Notes under the pieces: generated by a model
Told to the model about the DNA's origin: nothing
The model's database searches: none
What the model saw: the letters and a program-made list of their open reading frames with translations, nothing else
Translations under genes and position numbers: made by a program
Shown: in pieces, positions 31,909 to 44,625 of the stretch
Numbering within the stretch: the stretch's first letter is position 1
Layout of the letters: the number at the start of each line of letters is the position of its first letter
Assembly (NCBI RefSeq): GCF_014647075.1
Contig: NZ_BMOM01000019.1
Span: 1 to 64,000, forward strand
Direction: 5' to 3'
Source of the DNA: Deinococcus aerophilus
GTDB lineage: Bacteria; Deinococcota; Deinococci; Deinococcales; Deinococcaceae
Length of the DNA stretch: 64,000 bases

Positions 31909-32221
31909 GTCGTCCTCCTGTGTCTGTGCCCGTCTGGAGCCAGCAAAAGGGAACTGAACGGTCTGTCTCACCCAAGGCGCCTGGAAACAAGGCAACACTG
32001 TCCCATCCACCGGCCGGGATCACCGGTGGGCCGTGCAGACAGCGGCCGTGACCGGCCCCGCAGGGGGAGAGAGAACTTCGACTCGGCTATGGCATCACCT
32101 CCTCAGCAACAGGGCGAAGAGCGCGCGGGTTTCCTGAGCGTACACCTCCCCCCTGACCTTGACAAGCGGGCCGACCGGTTTGAAGGCCAGCAGCTTGAGC
32201 CACATATCAGGAACGTAAGGA

Positions 32222-32250
32222 CCGGGCCGGGACATCTCTGTCCGGCCCGG
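32222..32250 (-). terminator. Terminator downstream of lysS
   Basis: CCGGGCCGG (32222-32230) pairs with CCGGCCCGG (32242-32250), with one bulged base. It lies 15 nt after the lysS stop. The remainder of 31909-32264 holds the leader of the lipoprotein gene and nothing else I can support. Confidence 0.7.
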
Positions 32251-32264
32251 CCCTGGAAGAACGC

Positions 32265-33833
<1,569 letters not shown>

Positions 33834-34074
33834 TCCTGGCAGTATAGGCGGCGGGCTGTGTGGTCACGGCTGTCCACGCACCATGCCGTGCCCCCCTGAA
33901 GGCGGCGGCGGGGCCCAGCGGCGCGTGAAGATGGGCCGTAAAGCGCAAAATTCCAGTGACTGATGGGGCGCAGATGGCCGCAGAATCGCCCACACCAGCA
34001 CAGAAACGACGCCCCACCGACCGGGCCTGAGCGACAGACCGCCGTCGCCGTGACCGGCTCCCGCACCAGGAAAA

Positions 34075-34122
34075 CACAGGAGACGGCAGACGGCGCACAA
34101 GGGCCGTCTGCCGTCTCCTGTG
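34075..34122 (-). terminator. 20-bp perfect stem terminator of greA
   Basis: The arm 34075-34094 pairs without mismatch with 34103-34122 around an 8-nt loop, starting 12 nt beyond the greA stop on its strand. The rest of 33847-34134 shows no gene. Confidence 0.8.
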
Positions 34123-34134
34123 AACTTCCGGGGC

Positions 34135-34623
34135 TCAGTACTCGATGCTCTTGATCTTGTACTTCATCTGCTTGCCGTTGTCCAGATTGACCACAAAGGC
34201 CTCTCCCTTCTTGCGGCCCATCAGCTCCTTGCCCACCGGGCTGTCCTCGCTGACCCGCGGCAGGCTGCCCCCCGTGACGGTGGCCTCGGGCGCGCTGACG
34301 ACGAGCACCTTCATGTCCTTCTTGGTGGCCTCATTGCCCAGCACCACAATGGCGCCCAATTCCACGCGGCCCTCGTTCTCATGGTCCTCGATGATGGTGG
34401 CCAGGGCCAGGGTGTCTTCCAGCTCGTCAATGCGCGCCTCGATGTTCATCTTCTCGCGCTTGGCATCTTCCAGGCCGGTGTCCTCGGTATCGGCACTCGT
34501 CTCCATCTGCTCCTGCAGAATACGGGTGGCCTCGGCTAGGCGGGCCTGTTCCATGTTCAGCGCCTTTTGCAGCCGCTCGTAGCCCTCGCGGGTCAGTTTC
34601 ACCGTCTTGGTCGCTTGTGTCAC
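34135..34623 (-). CDS. greA: Transcript cleavage factor GreA
   Basis: This 162-residue factor rescues backtracked RNA polymerase. The N-terminal coiled coil (about 10-78) holds the acidic tip [12 protein letters not shown], and the C-terminal FKBP-like domain has [22 protein letters not shown] 34623 is chosen because GGAGG lies 7 nt upstream; a longer frame to 34680 would cover that site. Some Deinococcus-Thermus relatives carry GreA-like inhibitors (Gfh1), but the acidic tip here is GreA-like. Confidence 0.88.
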   Translation of the reverse strand: MTQATKTVKLTREGYERLQKALNMEQARLAEATRILQEQMETSADTEDTGLEDAKREKMNIEARIDELEDTLALATIIEDHENEGRVELGAIVVLGNEATKKDMKVLVVSAPEATVTGGSLPRVSEDSPVGKELMGRKKGEAFVVNLDNGKQMKYKIKSIEY

Positions 34624-34705
34624 CGTTATGCCTCCGTTGCGCCGCTGGCCGTGACCGGCGGGGAGTGGGTTCAAAATCACTGTGAGAAGTCAGCGCGCAT
34701 TCTGG

Positions 34706-34756
34706 CACAGGCCCCCGGCGCTGGCAATCAATTTTGCCTGTGTCCGGGGGCCTGTG
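34706..34756 (-). terminator. Hairpin between MFS gene and greA
   Basis: CACAGGCCCCCGG (34706-34718) pairs with CCGGGGGCCTGTG (34744-34756); the loop carries a second small ggcaa/ttgcc dyad. It separates the MFS gene from greA. Confidence 0.65.
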
Positions 34757-34767
34757 TCACTTCCCGC

Positions 34768-35910
34768 TCAGGTCGGCTGACCTGCGGCCGGCAGAACCGC
34801 CATCTGAGTGACACGCCGGGTGGCCCAGACGACCACACACAGCAGCCCCGCGAGCAGCGCCAGCGTGACGGGCACCGCGTCGGGACCGTGGCGCGCCGAG
34901 AGCACCCCCAGTCCCCACGGAGCCGCGATGCCGCCCACGCTGCCCGAGGTGAGCAAAAAGGGCACCAGCCGCGCGGGCAGGTGGCGGGTGGTCCACACCA
35001 GGGTGGTCCCGAACACCGGCCCCAACGCCAGCCCGGCCAGCACGTAGGCCACCGGGGCCAGCGCCGCCTGGGTGGCCGCGAGCGCGAATACGACGGTCAG
35101 GGCAGCGCAGCCCAGGACCAGTCGGTGCGGGCGCACCCGCGCCCCGAACAATCCGGTCAGGATGCGCCCCACGGTCAGGCCGCCCCAGTACCCGCTGACG
35201 ACCAGCGCGAAGGCGGCGACGCCCAGGCTTTGCAGGTGGCGGCCCGCCCACGCCCCAAAGCCCACCTCCAGGCTGACATAGAGGGCGATCAGCAGCAGGA
35301 ACAGCGCGACCTGCACGCCCAGGCGGCCTGGAGCGTCCGGCAGCGGCGTCTCGCGCATGGCCGGAAATCCCCACAGCCGCGCGACGAGTAGGGTCAGGCC
35401 GCACAGCGCGGCCACGCTGAGAAACGGCACGGCGAGGTTGCCGCCAGAGCCGGCCACCAGCAGCGGTGAGAGGATGCTGCCCACGCCGAACACTGCGTTC
35501 ACCAGATTGATGGCCCGCGTGCCGATGCTCGCGTACGCCGCGTTCAGGGCTCCGCTCACCCCGCCCAGCCCAAAGCCGCCCAGCAGCGCGCCGCCCACCG
35601 CCAGCGCCCAGACCGGGGCCACGGCCACCGTGCTGACCCCCGCCGCCAGCGTCAGCACACTGCCGACCACCACCCGGCGCAGGCTCAGGCGCGTCAGCAG
35701 CACGCCCACCAGCGGAGGGGCCAGCGCCGAGCCCAGGAAATGTGCGCTGGCGATCAGGCCCACTCCCGCCGTGCTGATGCCGTAACGTGCCTGGAACAGG
35801 CCAAAGGCCGGTCCATACATCGCCTGAATCACGCCCAGCGTCAGGAAGGCCAGCGTGCCCGCCGCCAGCACCTGCAGCGACAGGGAGGAAGGCGGCGGCG
35901 GAGCGCTCAC
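34768..35910 (-). CDS. MFS transporter
   Basis: This 380-residue protein has about 12 membrane helices in two halves, with the MFS loop motif [18 protein letters not shown] and the repeat [16 protein letters not shown]. It resembles FucP/YbjJ-like sugar or drug transporters, and the substrate is unknown. The start GTG 35910 opens just before the first helix; longer frames upstream run through non-hydrophobic sequence. The GTG overlaps the stop of a 12-codon leader frame, suggesting coupled translation. Confidence 0.85.
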   Translation of the reverse strand: MSAPPPPSSLSLQVLAAGTLAFLTLGVIQAMYGPAFGLFQARYGISTAGVGLIASAHFLGSALAPPLVGVLLTRLSLRRVVVGSVLTLAAGVSTVAVAPVWALAVGGALLGGFGLGGVSGALNAAYASIGTRAINLVNAVFGVGSILSPLLVAGSGGNLAVPFLSVAALCGLTLLVARLWGFPAMRETPLPDAPGRLGVQVALFLLLIALYVSLEVGFGAWAGRHLQSLGVAAFALVVSGYWGGLTVGRILTGLFGARVRPHRLVLGCAALTVVFALAATQAALAPVAYVLAGLALGPVFGTTLVWTTRHLPARLVPFLLTSGSVGGIAAPWGLGVLSARHGPDAVPVTLALLAGLLCVVVWATRRVTQMAVLPAAGQPT

Positions 35911-35945
35911 AGGACCGGCCACGGCGTCATCGAAACGGCAATCAC
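35907..35945 (-). CDS. Possible 12-residue leader peptide
   Basis: A GTG at 35945, 7 nt after TACCTT (35958-35953, itself preceded by TG as in an extended -10), opens a frame [12 protein letters not shown] whose TGA overlaps the GTG of the MFS gene. This is the leaderless spacing seen for other genes here, and the MFS gene has no ribosome binding site of its own. It is a prediction only. Confidence 0.35.
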   Translation of the reverse strand: MIAVSMTPWPVL

Positions 35946-36075
35946 GGGGCCGAAGGTAGCATGTGCTCCCCCTGCGCCCCCAGCCTGTCCGGCGTGGGAC
36001 GCGCGGCCCGTCACGCGGCCCATCAGAAATCCGCGCCTCCAGCAGGGGCGCGGACTTATGGGCACGGGCGGGCAA

Positions 36076-37260
36076 CTACTGAACGCGGGCCAGCCCTTCC
36101 TGCGCCGCTTTGTAGTTCGGGCTGAGCTTCAGGGCGCGCTGGTAGTTCTCGCGGGCCTTGAGGCGGTCCGGGGCGACAGCGCCCGCTCCGCGCTCGTAAC
36201 TCAGGCCCAGGTAATACAGGTATTCGGGTGTCTGGCTGCCCAGGGCGGCGGCGCGCGTCAGGGTGTCGCGGGCGGTCTTCAGGTCACCGCTGTCCAGGCT
36301 CAGGCGGCCCAGGTAGTAGTAGAACTCGGGATTTCTCAGCGGGTCCAGGGTCACGGCCTGGGTCAGCTGCGCCCGGGCGGTCACGGCGTCCCTGGCCAGA
36401 TAGCTGACCACGCCGTACTGTCCCACCGCATAGGCGTTGGTGGGGGCCAGACGCGCGGCCTGGGCTGCCTCGGATTTCGCGGCCACCACGTCGCCGTTCA
36501 GCGCGAGCAGCTTGGCGTAGTACGCGCGGTTGTAGGGATCGCGCGGGTCGGCGATGACGGCCTGCTGCAGGTAATCCAGCGCCATTTTCAGGTCGCCGGT
36601 GGCGTAGTACATGTCCCCCAGGTTGAACAGCAAGATGGCATTGTCTGGATTCAGGGTATTCGCCTGACGGAAGGCCGCGATGGCCTTGGCCGCGTTGCCC
36701 TGCAGCTTGTACACGTAGCCGCGGTCGTTGAACACCCGGCTCAGGGCCACGTCCCTGACCTTGCCGGTCTGCGCCTGCGCGAAAGTCTCGGCGCTGTCCA
36801 GCACGCGCAGGGCCTCGGGCAGATTGCCCACGAAGGCCTGCGGGTCCCCCGAGCCGATGTACTGCTGCACATACGCCTGAGACAGATACATGGCGGCGTT
36901 GAAGTTGCGCGCGTCGAGCTGCAGCGCTTTCTTGAGGCTCTCGATGGCGGGACCGAACAGGCGCAGCTTGACCTGCGAGCGGCCCAGGCCCAGCAGCGCT
37001 TCCACATTCTTGGGGTCCAGCTCCGAGGCGGCGCGGAAAGCCACGTAGGCCTCGTCGAACTTGCCCTGCTCGTAGTTGAAGACGCCCTGTGCCACGTAGT
37101 TGGCCGCCGGGATCACCCGGGGGGCGGGGGCCGCCGGGGTGGTCTGGGCCGGCGGTGCGGGCGGGGGCGGCGTGGCGGGGGCCGCCTGGTCCTGTGCCAG
37201 GGCGCGCCCCAGCGTGGCGGCCAGGTACAGCAGGCCGGGGATACTCATGCGTCGATTCAC
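36076..37260 (-). CDS. Secreted TPR-repeat protein
   Basis: This 394-residue exported protein has a signal peptide (about 1-22, ending GRALA), a Pro/Ala-rich linker (about 25-50) and about nine TPR units (for example [40 protein letters not shown]). TPR solenoids bind other proteins; the partner is unknown. GTG 37260 is chosen because GGAGG lies 7 nt upstream and the signal peptide follows. The upstream gap 37261-37612 holds its leader, the coaE promoter and no gene. Confidence 0.88.
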   Translation of the reverse strand: MNRRMSIPGLLYLAATLGRALAQDQAAPATPPPPAPPAQTTPAAPAPRVIPAANYVAQGVFNYEQGKFDEAYVAFRAASELDPKNVEALLGLGRSQVKLRLFGPAIESLKKALQLDARNFNAAMYLSQAYVQQYIGSGDPQAFVGNLPEALRVLDSAETFAQAQTGKVRDVALSRVFNDRGYVYKLQGNAAKAIAAFRQANTLNPDNAILLFNLGDMYYATGDLKMALDYLQQAVIADPRDPYNRAYYAKLLALNGDVVAAKSEAAQAARLAPTNAYAVGQYGVVSYLARDAVTARAQLTQAVTLDPLRNPEFYYYLGRLSLDSGDLKTARDTLTRAAALGSQTPEYLYYLGLSYERGAGAVAPDRLKARENYQRALKLSPNYKAAQEGLARVQ

Positions 37261-37612
37261 TCGGAAACCTCCGTGGGTTGACCACACTGTGTTCACCACA
37301 TACTGAGAACTGCTGAAGATGGAGACAAACACAGTCAAAAATCTGTTGTTGCTGGGACCGGGCTCTGGACTCAGGTGGAGGTGGCTCCGCAGATTCTATC
37401 CGGCAGAGCCGGCCTGATGGGCAACCCACGCCCTGCCCAGGCGGGCACAGCGCCATGATACGTGAGCGCCATGGGTCCGGGTGAAGCGGCAGTGAGAGGC
37501 TTCCGGGGAAATACAGGGCGCCCGCCGCCAGCCTGAGGCCCACAGATGACGGCCGACTGACGCAGCCTTCCCTGCCCGGATCTGCCCGGACCAGACTGCT
37601 ACAGTCGCGGGC

Positions 37613-38245
37613 ATGCCCTCCCCCACCGTGGACCCGGCCTCCGCCCCACCGCCACACAGACTGGGCCTGACCGGCAGCATCGGTGCGGGCAAAAGTACCG
37701 TGGCGGAGCTGCTGCGCGCCCGCGGCCTGAGTGTGCTGGACGCCGACGAACAGGCCCGCCACGCCACCCAGGAACCGCAGACGCTCGCCCGCATCGGGGC
37801 CGCCTTTCCCGGCACGGTGGTGGGCGGAGTGCTGGACCGCGCCGCCCTGGCCGCCGTGGCTTTTGCCGATCCGGCGCGGCTGGCCGAACTGAACGCCATC
37901 GTCCATCCGCGCGTGCGCGCCAGGATGCAGGCGCTGGAGGCGGAAGCGGCGCGGCGCGGCGCAGCCTGGGTGGTCCAGGACATCCCCCTGCTGTTCGAGG
38001 GCGGGCTGGAATCGGGCATGGACGCCGTGCTGGTCGTGGACGCCCCATTGGAAGTCCGCCTGGAGCGCGTGATGGCCCGCAGCGGTCTGTCCCGTGAGGA
38101 AGTGCTCGCCCGGGACGCCCGCCAGATGCCCGCCGCCGAGAAACGACAGAAGGCCACCGTTGTCATTGAGAACGGTGGCCCCCGGGAAGCCCTGGACGCC
38201 CAGCTGGACGCGGCGCTGCGCACGCTGGGCATCACGGCGCGGTAA
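37613..38245 (+). CDS. coaE: Dephospho-CoA kinase
   Basis: This 210-residue enzyme makes the last step of coenzyme A synthesis. It has the P-loop GSIGAGKS (21-28), [13 protein letters not shown], and [10 protein letters not shown] with the DAVLVVDAP lid region. ATG 37613 is 7 nt after TACAGT (37600-37605), leaderless. It stands alone, convergent with pyrG. Confidence 0.95.
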   Translation: MPSPTVDPASAPPPHRLGLTGSIGAGKSTVAELLRARGLSVLDADEQARHATQEPQTLARIGAAFPGTVVGGVLDRAALAAVAFADPARLAELNAIVHPRVRARMQALEAEAARRGAAWVVQDIPLLFEGGLESGMDAVLVVDAPLEVRLERVMARSGLSREEVLARDARQMPAAEKRQKATVVIENGGPREALDAQLDAALRTLGITAR

Positions 38246-38280
38246 GGGCGAGGGCGGCCCCCACCCAGCCCTGTCCGGCC

Positions 38281-39936
<1,656 letters not shown>

Positions 39937-39992
39937 CTGTCCACACTCCGAAGCGCCTGACCCCCAGACCCGGCCTTAGGGGGGCCAAAAAG

Positions 39993-40019
39993 AAAAAACC
40001 GGGGCGCTCGGCCTCCGGG
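39993..40019 (-). terminator. Candidate attenuator in the pyrG leader
   Basis: On the pyrG strand CCGGAGGC (from 40018) pairs with GCCCCGG (to 39999) around a 5-nt loop with one bulged A, followed by TTTTTT (39998-39993). It lies between the likely promoter (40025-40030) and the gene, so it would stop transcription before pyrG unless overcome. Confidence 0.55.
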
Positions 40020-40024
40020 ATTTC

Positions 40025-40033
40025 AGGATAGCA
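40025..40033 (-). promoter_or_regulatory. Extended -10 promoter of pyrG
   Basis: TGCTATCCT reads on the minus strand with the hexamer TATCCT at 40030-40025. Transcription would start near 40018-40021, so the terminator-like hairpin begins almost at the RNA 5' end. No good -35 is seen. Confidence 0.5.
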
Positions 40034-40142
40034 CGCGGCGGCGAGCAGCAGTCTCCGCCGTCAAGTTGCCCACAGGGTCGGGACCGCTCCGGGCAGGAAC
40101 ACACCGCTGCCCGGAGTTTTGCAGCTCCTGATAGGGTGGGGA

Positions 40143-40676
40143 ATGCGTGGAAAACGGATTGGAGCTCTGATTGGTGCCCTGGGCGGCCTGCTGTTCGTGC
40201 TCATCAATACGGGCGCCTTTCCTGTCCAGTTCGCCGTGCCGGTGCGCGGCCTGGGGACGCTGGCGTTCGTGTTCGTGCTGTGGCGTACGGTACTGAGGCC
40301 GCCGCCGCAGACCATCGCTGAGACGCCCCCCTCACCCACCGCGCGGCGTGTGTACTGGAACTGCGTTCTGGCCGGAGCGCTGTCCATTCCCATCGGGGCC
40401 AACCTGTTGAACCGGGTGCTGCCGCTGCCGCAACTGACTGTGCTGTGGGTGATCTTTGTGGTGGGCGCACGTTTTCTTCCCTTTACCCGCGCCTTCGCGG
40501 CGCCTGTCTTCAAACCGCTGGCCTGGGTCTTGATGGGCCTGGCAGCGACAGGCGCCGCTCTGACCCTGACGGTCTGGCCCGCCGCCCCAGGCAGCATCGC
40601 CGTACTGGCAGGTTTTGCGCTGCTGGGTTTCAGTGCCAGCGGAACTGTGAAGCGATCCGGCCTCCTGCTGGACTAA
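40143..40676 (+). CDS. Integral membrane protein, unknown
   Basis: This 177-residue protein has about five to six hydrophobic helices (LIGALGGLLFVLINTG, FVFVLWRTVL, LPLPQLTVLWVIFVVGARF, LAWVLMGLAATGAALTLTV). No cytoplasmic domain or motif identifies a family. ATG 40143 follows TAGGGT (40132-40137) by 5 nt. It lies between pyrG and recD2, convergent with the latter. Confidence 0.75.
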   Translation: MRGKRIGALIGALGGLLFVLINTGAFPVQFAVPVRGLGTLAFVFVLWRTVLRPPPQTIAETPPSPTARRVYWNCVLAGALSIPIGANLLNRVLPLPQLTVLWVIFVVGARFLPFTRAFAAPVFKPLAWVLMGLAATGAALTLTVWPAAPGSIAVLAGFALLGFSASGTVKRSGLLLD

Positions 40677-40685
40677 CCCTGTGGG

Positions 40686-42827
40686 CTAGCGTCCCCGCAC
40701 CCGTTCCAGCAACGCGGTGTTGCGCGGTTCACGCTGTCGGCCCGCCGCCCGGTCCCAGGCGGAGGCGGACCCCACCGCGAAGAAGCGCTCGCGGGCACGG
40801 GTCAGGGCGGTATAGGCCAGATTGCGCGACAGCATGGGCATGTGGGCCTCGTGCAGCACGGTCAGGACGGTGTGCCACTCGCTGCCCTGGGCGCGGTGGA
40901 CGGTCAGGGCATACCCCAGCTGCACGTTGAACAGCTCCGCGCCGGCCAGCTCCACGACGTTGCCGTCGAAATCCACATTCAGGCGGCCCCCCTCGGCCTT
41001 GAGCACGGTGCCCAGCGTGCCGTTGAAGACCTCGTTGGTGTAATCGTTCTTCGTCTGGACCACGATGTCCCCGGCACGCGCCTCGCCGTCGGCAATTCGC
41101 ACGCCGCCCTCACCGGGATTGAACAGGCCTTGCAGGTGGTGGTTGAGGTGTTCCATGCCCAGCGGCCCCCGGCGCATGGGCGTCAGCACCTGCACCTGCG
41201 CCGGCCCCCCCAGGTCCCGCACGAGCAGGGCCACGCGCCGCGCGCCGCCGTCGGATTCGGCCTCGGTGAGGTTCAGCCGGGGATCGCCCCACTGCGGAGC
41301 CGCGCCGTGCAGCAGGTCGTGCGCCGCGCGGATGATCGGGTTCTGGGCCGCCTGACGGTACACGGTCTGCAGCCGCACGGTGGGCGCGGTCTGGGTCAGG
41401 GCGTGCAGCGGCAGCCCCGCGTCCACCGGGGGCAACTGGTCGGTGTCGCCCACGAGCAGCACCCGCGCGCCGGGAGCCACCGCCGCGAGCAGCGAGAGCA
41501 TCAGCGCGTCGCCGCACATGCTCACCTCGTCCACGATCAGCAGGTCATACGGGGCAGGTTCCAGGTGGTTGTGCCGGAAGCCGGCCGGACCATAGCCCAG
41601 CAGGCGGTGGATGGTGCTCGCTCCCCGCCCGGTCACCTCGCCCAGCCGCCGCGCCGCCTTGCCGGTGGGAGCGCACAGCCCAACCTCCAGCCCCAGGCGC
41701 TCGGCGAGGTCGGCCACCGCGCGGGTCGCGGTGCTCTTGCCGGTGCCGGGACCGCCGGTCAGCACGACTAGGCGGTGGTCGGCGAGCAGGTCCAGCACCC
41801 CCGCCTGCTCTTCCGAGAGGTCCTGTGCCGCGCCGGGGGGCACCGCCCACTCGTCCCCCCCCGGCGGCGTGGCGATCAGGGTGCGGATCAGGGAGGCCAG
41901 CTTCTTCTCGGCGCGCAGCACATGGGGCAGATAGATGCGGCTCTCGGCCCGCTCCTCCGCATCGGCCGCCGTGAACAGCGGCGTCTCGTCATCCGACAGG
42001 CGGCCCAGTTCCACCGCCGTCTCCACGGCCAGCCTCGCCTGCCCGGCCGAGACGCGGGTGTAGTGCGCCACCCCCCGCTCGGCACGGTGGCGCGGCAGAA
42101 AGGAGTGGCCGCCCTGCTGCGCGGCCTGCTGCAGCGCATACACCGCGGCGGCAGTCAGGCGGCGTGGATCGTCCCCGGCACCGCCCCGCGCCGTCCACAG
42201 CTTGTCGGCGGTCAGAAAGCCGATGCCCTCGACCTCGGTCAGCGCGAACAGGTCGGCCGTCAGCCGTTCCAGCGCCGCCTCGCCAAAGTGTTTGACCGCC
42301 CGCTGTGCCTGGGAAATGCTGAGGCCCAGGCCCTGCAAGCCGGCGAGCAGGCGCCGCTCCAGGCCCTGCTGGCTCCAGCTGGATACCATCTTGTGCAGCG
42401 TGCTCTGGGTCACGCCCGGTACCTGCAGCAGGCGGTCGGGCTCGTTTTCCAGCACGTCGAAGGTGGACGGACCGAACATGCCCGCGATGCGCCCGGCCAG
42501 CACCTTGCCCACGCCGCCCACGCGGGCTTCCAGGTACGCGGCCACGCCCGCCTCGGTCAGGTCGGCGGGGGCCGCCTGCAGCACCATGTTCAGCACGCGG
42601 TACTGGTACCCGTACTCGCGGTGCTCTTCCATCAGCACCTCGGCGCTGAAGGTGTCCCCGACGTCCAGTGGGGGCATCACGCCGATCACGGTGGCGTCGG
42701 GGTCCTCGCCCTCGGCGTTGGTGATGCGGGCGGTCATGACGGTAAAGCCGCTCTCGGCGCGGTAACGCACGCGGTTGACCCCACCCGACACGTGGAAAGA
42801 CTCGGTGGGGGGCGCAAAGGAGGTCAT
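40686..42827 (-). CDS. recD2: RecD2 5'-3' DNA helicase
   Basis: This 713-residue superfamily 1B helicase acts without RecB and RecC. The long N-terminal domain contains helix-hairpin-helix-like repeats (VGGVGKVLAGRIAG, VPGVTQSTLHKM, VEGIGFLTADKL). Motor motifs are Walker A GGPGTGKST (358-366), motif II VDEVSM (432-437), GDTDQLPPVD and the C-terminal YALTVHRAQGSEW. Length and layout match the well-studied D. radiodurans RecD2, which affects DNA repair and antioxidant resistance. ATG 42827 lies 9 nt after TAGACT (42842-42837). Confidence 0.95.
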   Translation of the reverse strand: MTSFAPPTESFHVSGGVNRVRYRAESGFTVMTARITNAEGEDPDATVIGVMPPLDVGDTFSAEVLMEEHREYGYQYRVLNMVLQAAPADLTEAGVAAYLEARVGGVGKVLAGRIAGMFGPSTFDVLENEPDRLLQVPGVTQSTLHKMVSSWSQQGLERRLLAGLQGLGLSISQAQRAVKHFGEAALERLTADLFALTEVEGIGFLTADKLWTARGGAGDDPRRLTAAAVYALQQAAQQGGHSFLPRHRAERGVAHYTRVSAGQARLAVETAVELGRLSDDETPLFTAADAEERAESRIYLPHVLRAEKKLASLIRTLIATPPGGDEWAVPPGAAQDLSEEQAGVLDLLADHRLVVLTGGPGTGKSTATRAVADLAERLGLEVGLCAPTGKAARRLGEVTGRGASTIHRLLGYGPAGFRHNHLEPAPYDLLIVDEVSMCGDALMLSLLAAVAPGARVLLVGDTDQLPPVDAGLPLHALTQTAPTVRLQTVYRQAAQNPIIRAAHDLLHGAAPQWGDPRLNLTEAESDGGARRVALLVRDLGGPAQVQVLTPMRRGPLGMEHLNHHLQGLFNPGEGGVRIADGEARAGDIVVQTKNDYTNEVFNGTLGTVLKAEGGRLNVDFDGNVVELAGAELFNVQLGYALTVHRAQGSEWHTVLTVLHEAHMPMLSRNLAYTALTRARERFFAVGSASAWDRAAGRQREPRNTALLERVRGR

Positions 42828-42902
42828 CTGGCCCGCAGTCTAGCGCCACGGCCCACACCGGAAAGTCGTGTTAGCCTCAACGTCACCGGGGAGGAGCGAT
42901 CC

Positions 42903-43382
42903 ATGAGTGAACTGCAGTCCAGCGAAGCCTTCAGCCGTCTTCAGTTCTTCCGGGGCGAGGTGCAGTTCGAGGCGGCGCAGCTCAATACCCGCATCAGCGC
43001 CTTTCTCACCGCGCAGTCGTTTCTGCTGATCACCTACGGCTCGGCCATGAACAACAGCAATCCCGAATGGGGCCCGGTGTTCCGGCTGGCCGCGCCGCTG
43101 GGGTTTGCCGTCCTGGGCATTGCGCTGGGCGTCAACATCCGCCCCAGCATCCGGGCATCGGTGAAGGTCATCCAGAGCTGGCATGAAAAGCAGCAGGAGA
43201 TTATCGAAGCGCATGAAACGCTCTCGGTGTACAACGTCAATGCCAGCCACGGCATCACCGAGGACTCGATCTCTACCCACAAGAGTCGGCGCTACGCCCT
43301 GAACACGCTGAACATCATGATGATCGCCTGGATCGTCCTGGGCGGCGTTGCGGTGGCCATGTACCTGCTGGGCCAGAACTGA
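42903..43382 (+). CDS. Three-helix membrane protein, unknown
   Basis: This 159-residue protein has a soluble N-terminal helix, then two close membrane helices (about 29-47 and 57-77), a soluble segment of about 50 residues with charged helix (VIQSWHEKQQEIIEAHETL) and a C-terminal membrane helix (about 134-157). I recognise no family. A good GGGGAGG ribosome binding site precedes ATG 42903. It is divergent from recD2 and directly upstream of sbcD, but nothing shows a repair role. Confidence 0.75.
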   Translation: MSELQSSEAFSRLQFFRGEVQFEAAQLNTRISAFLTAQSFLLITYGSAMNNSNPEWGPVFRLAAPLGFAVLGIALGVNIRPSIRASVKVIQSWHEKQQEIIEAHETLSVYNVNASHGITEDSISTHKSRRYALNTLNIMMIAWIVLGGVAVAMYLLGQN

Positions 43383-43446
43383 AGTCGGCCCCGCGGGGCT
43401 CCCACCCGGTTAGCCCAGAGCCCGCCTGCATGCTAAATTTTCCGCT

Positions 43447-44621
<1,175 letters not shown>

Positions 44622-44625
<4 letters not shown>

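Noticed and set aside
32080..32125. Strong GGAGGT followed by ATG on the minus strand
   Set aside because: The frame is ATG, one codon, stop, so it codes for nothing useful.
37440..37560. Short frames between the TPR gene and coaE
   Set aside because: The frames are under 25 codons, with no ribosome binding site or -10 at a suitable distance.
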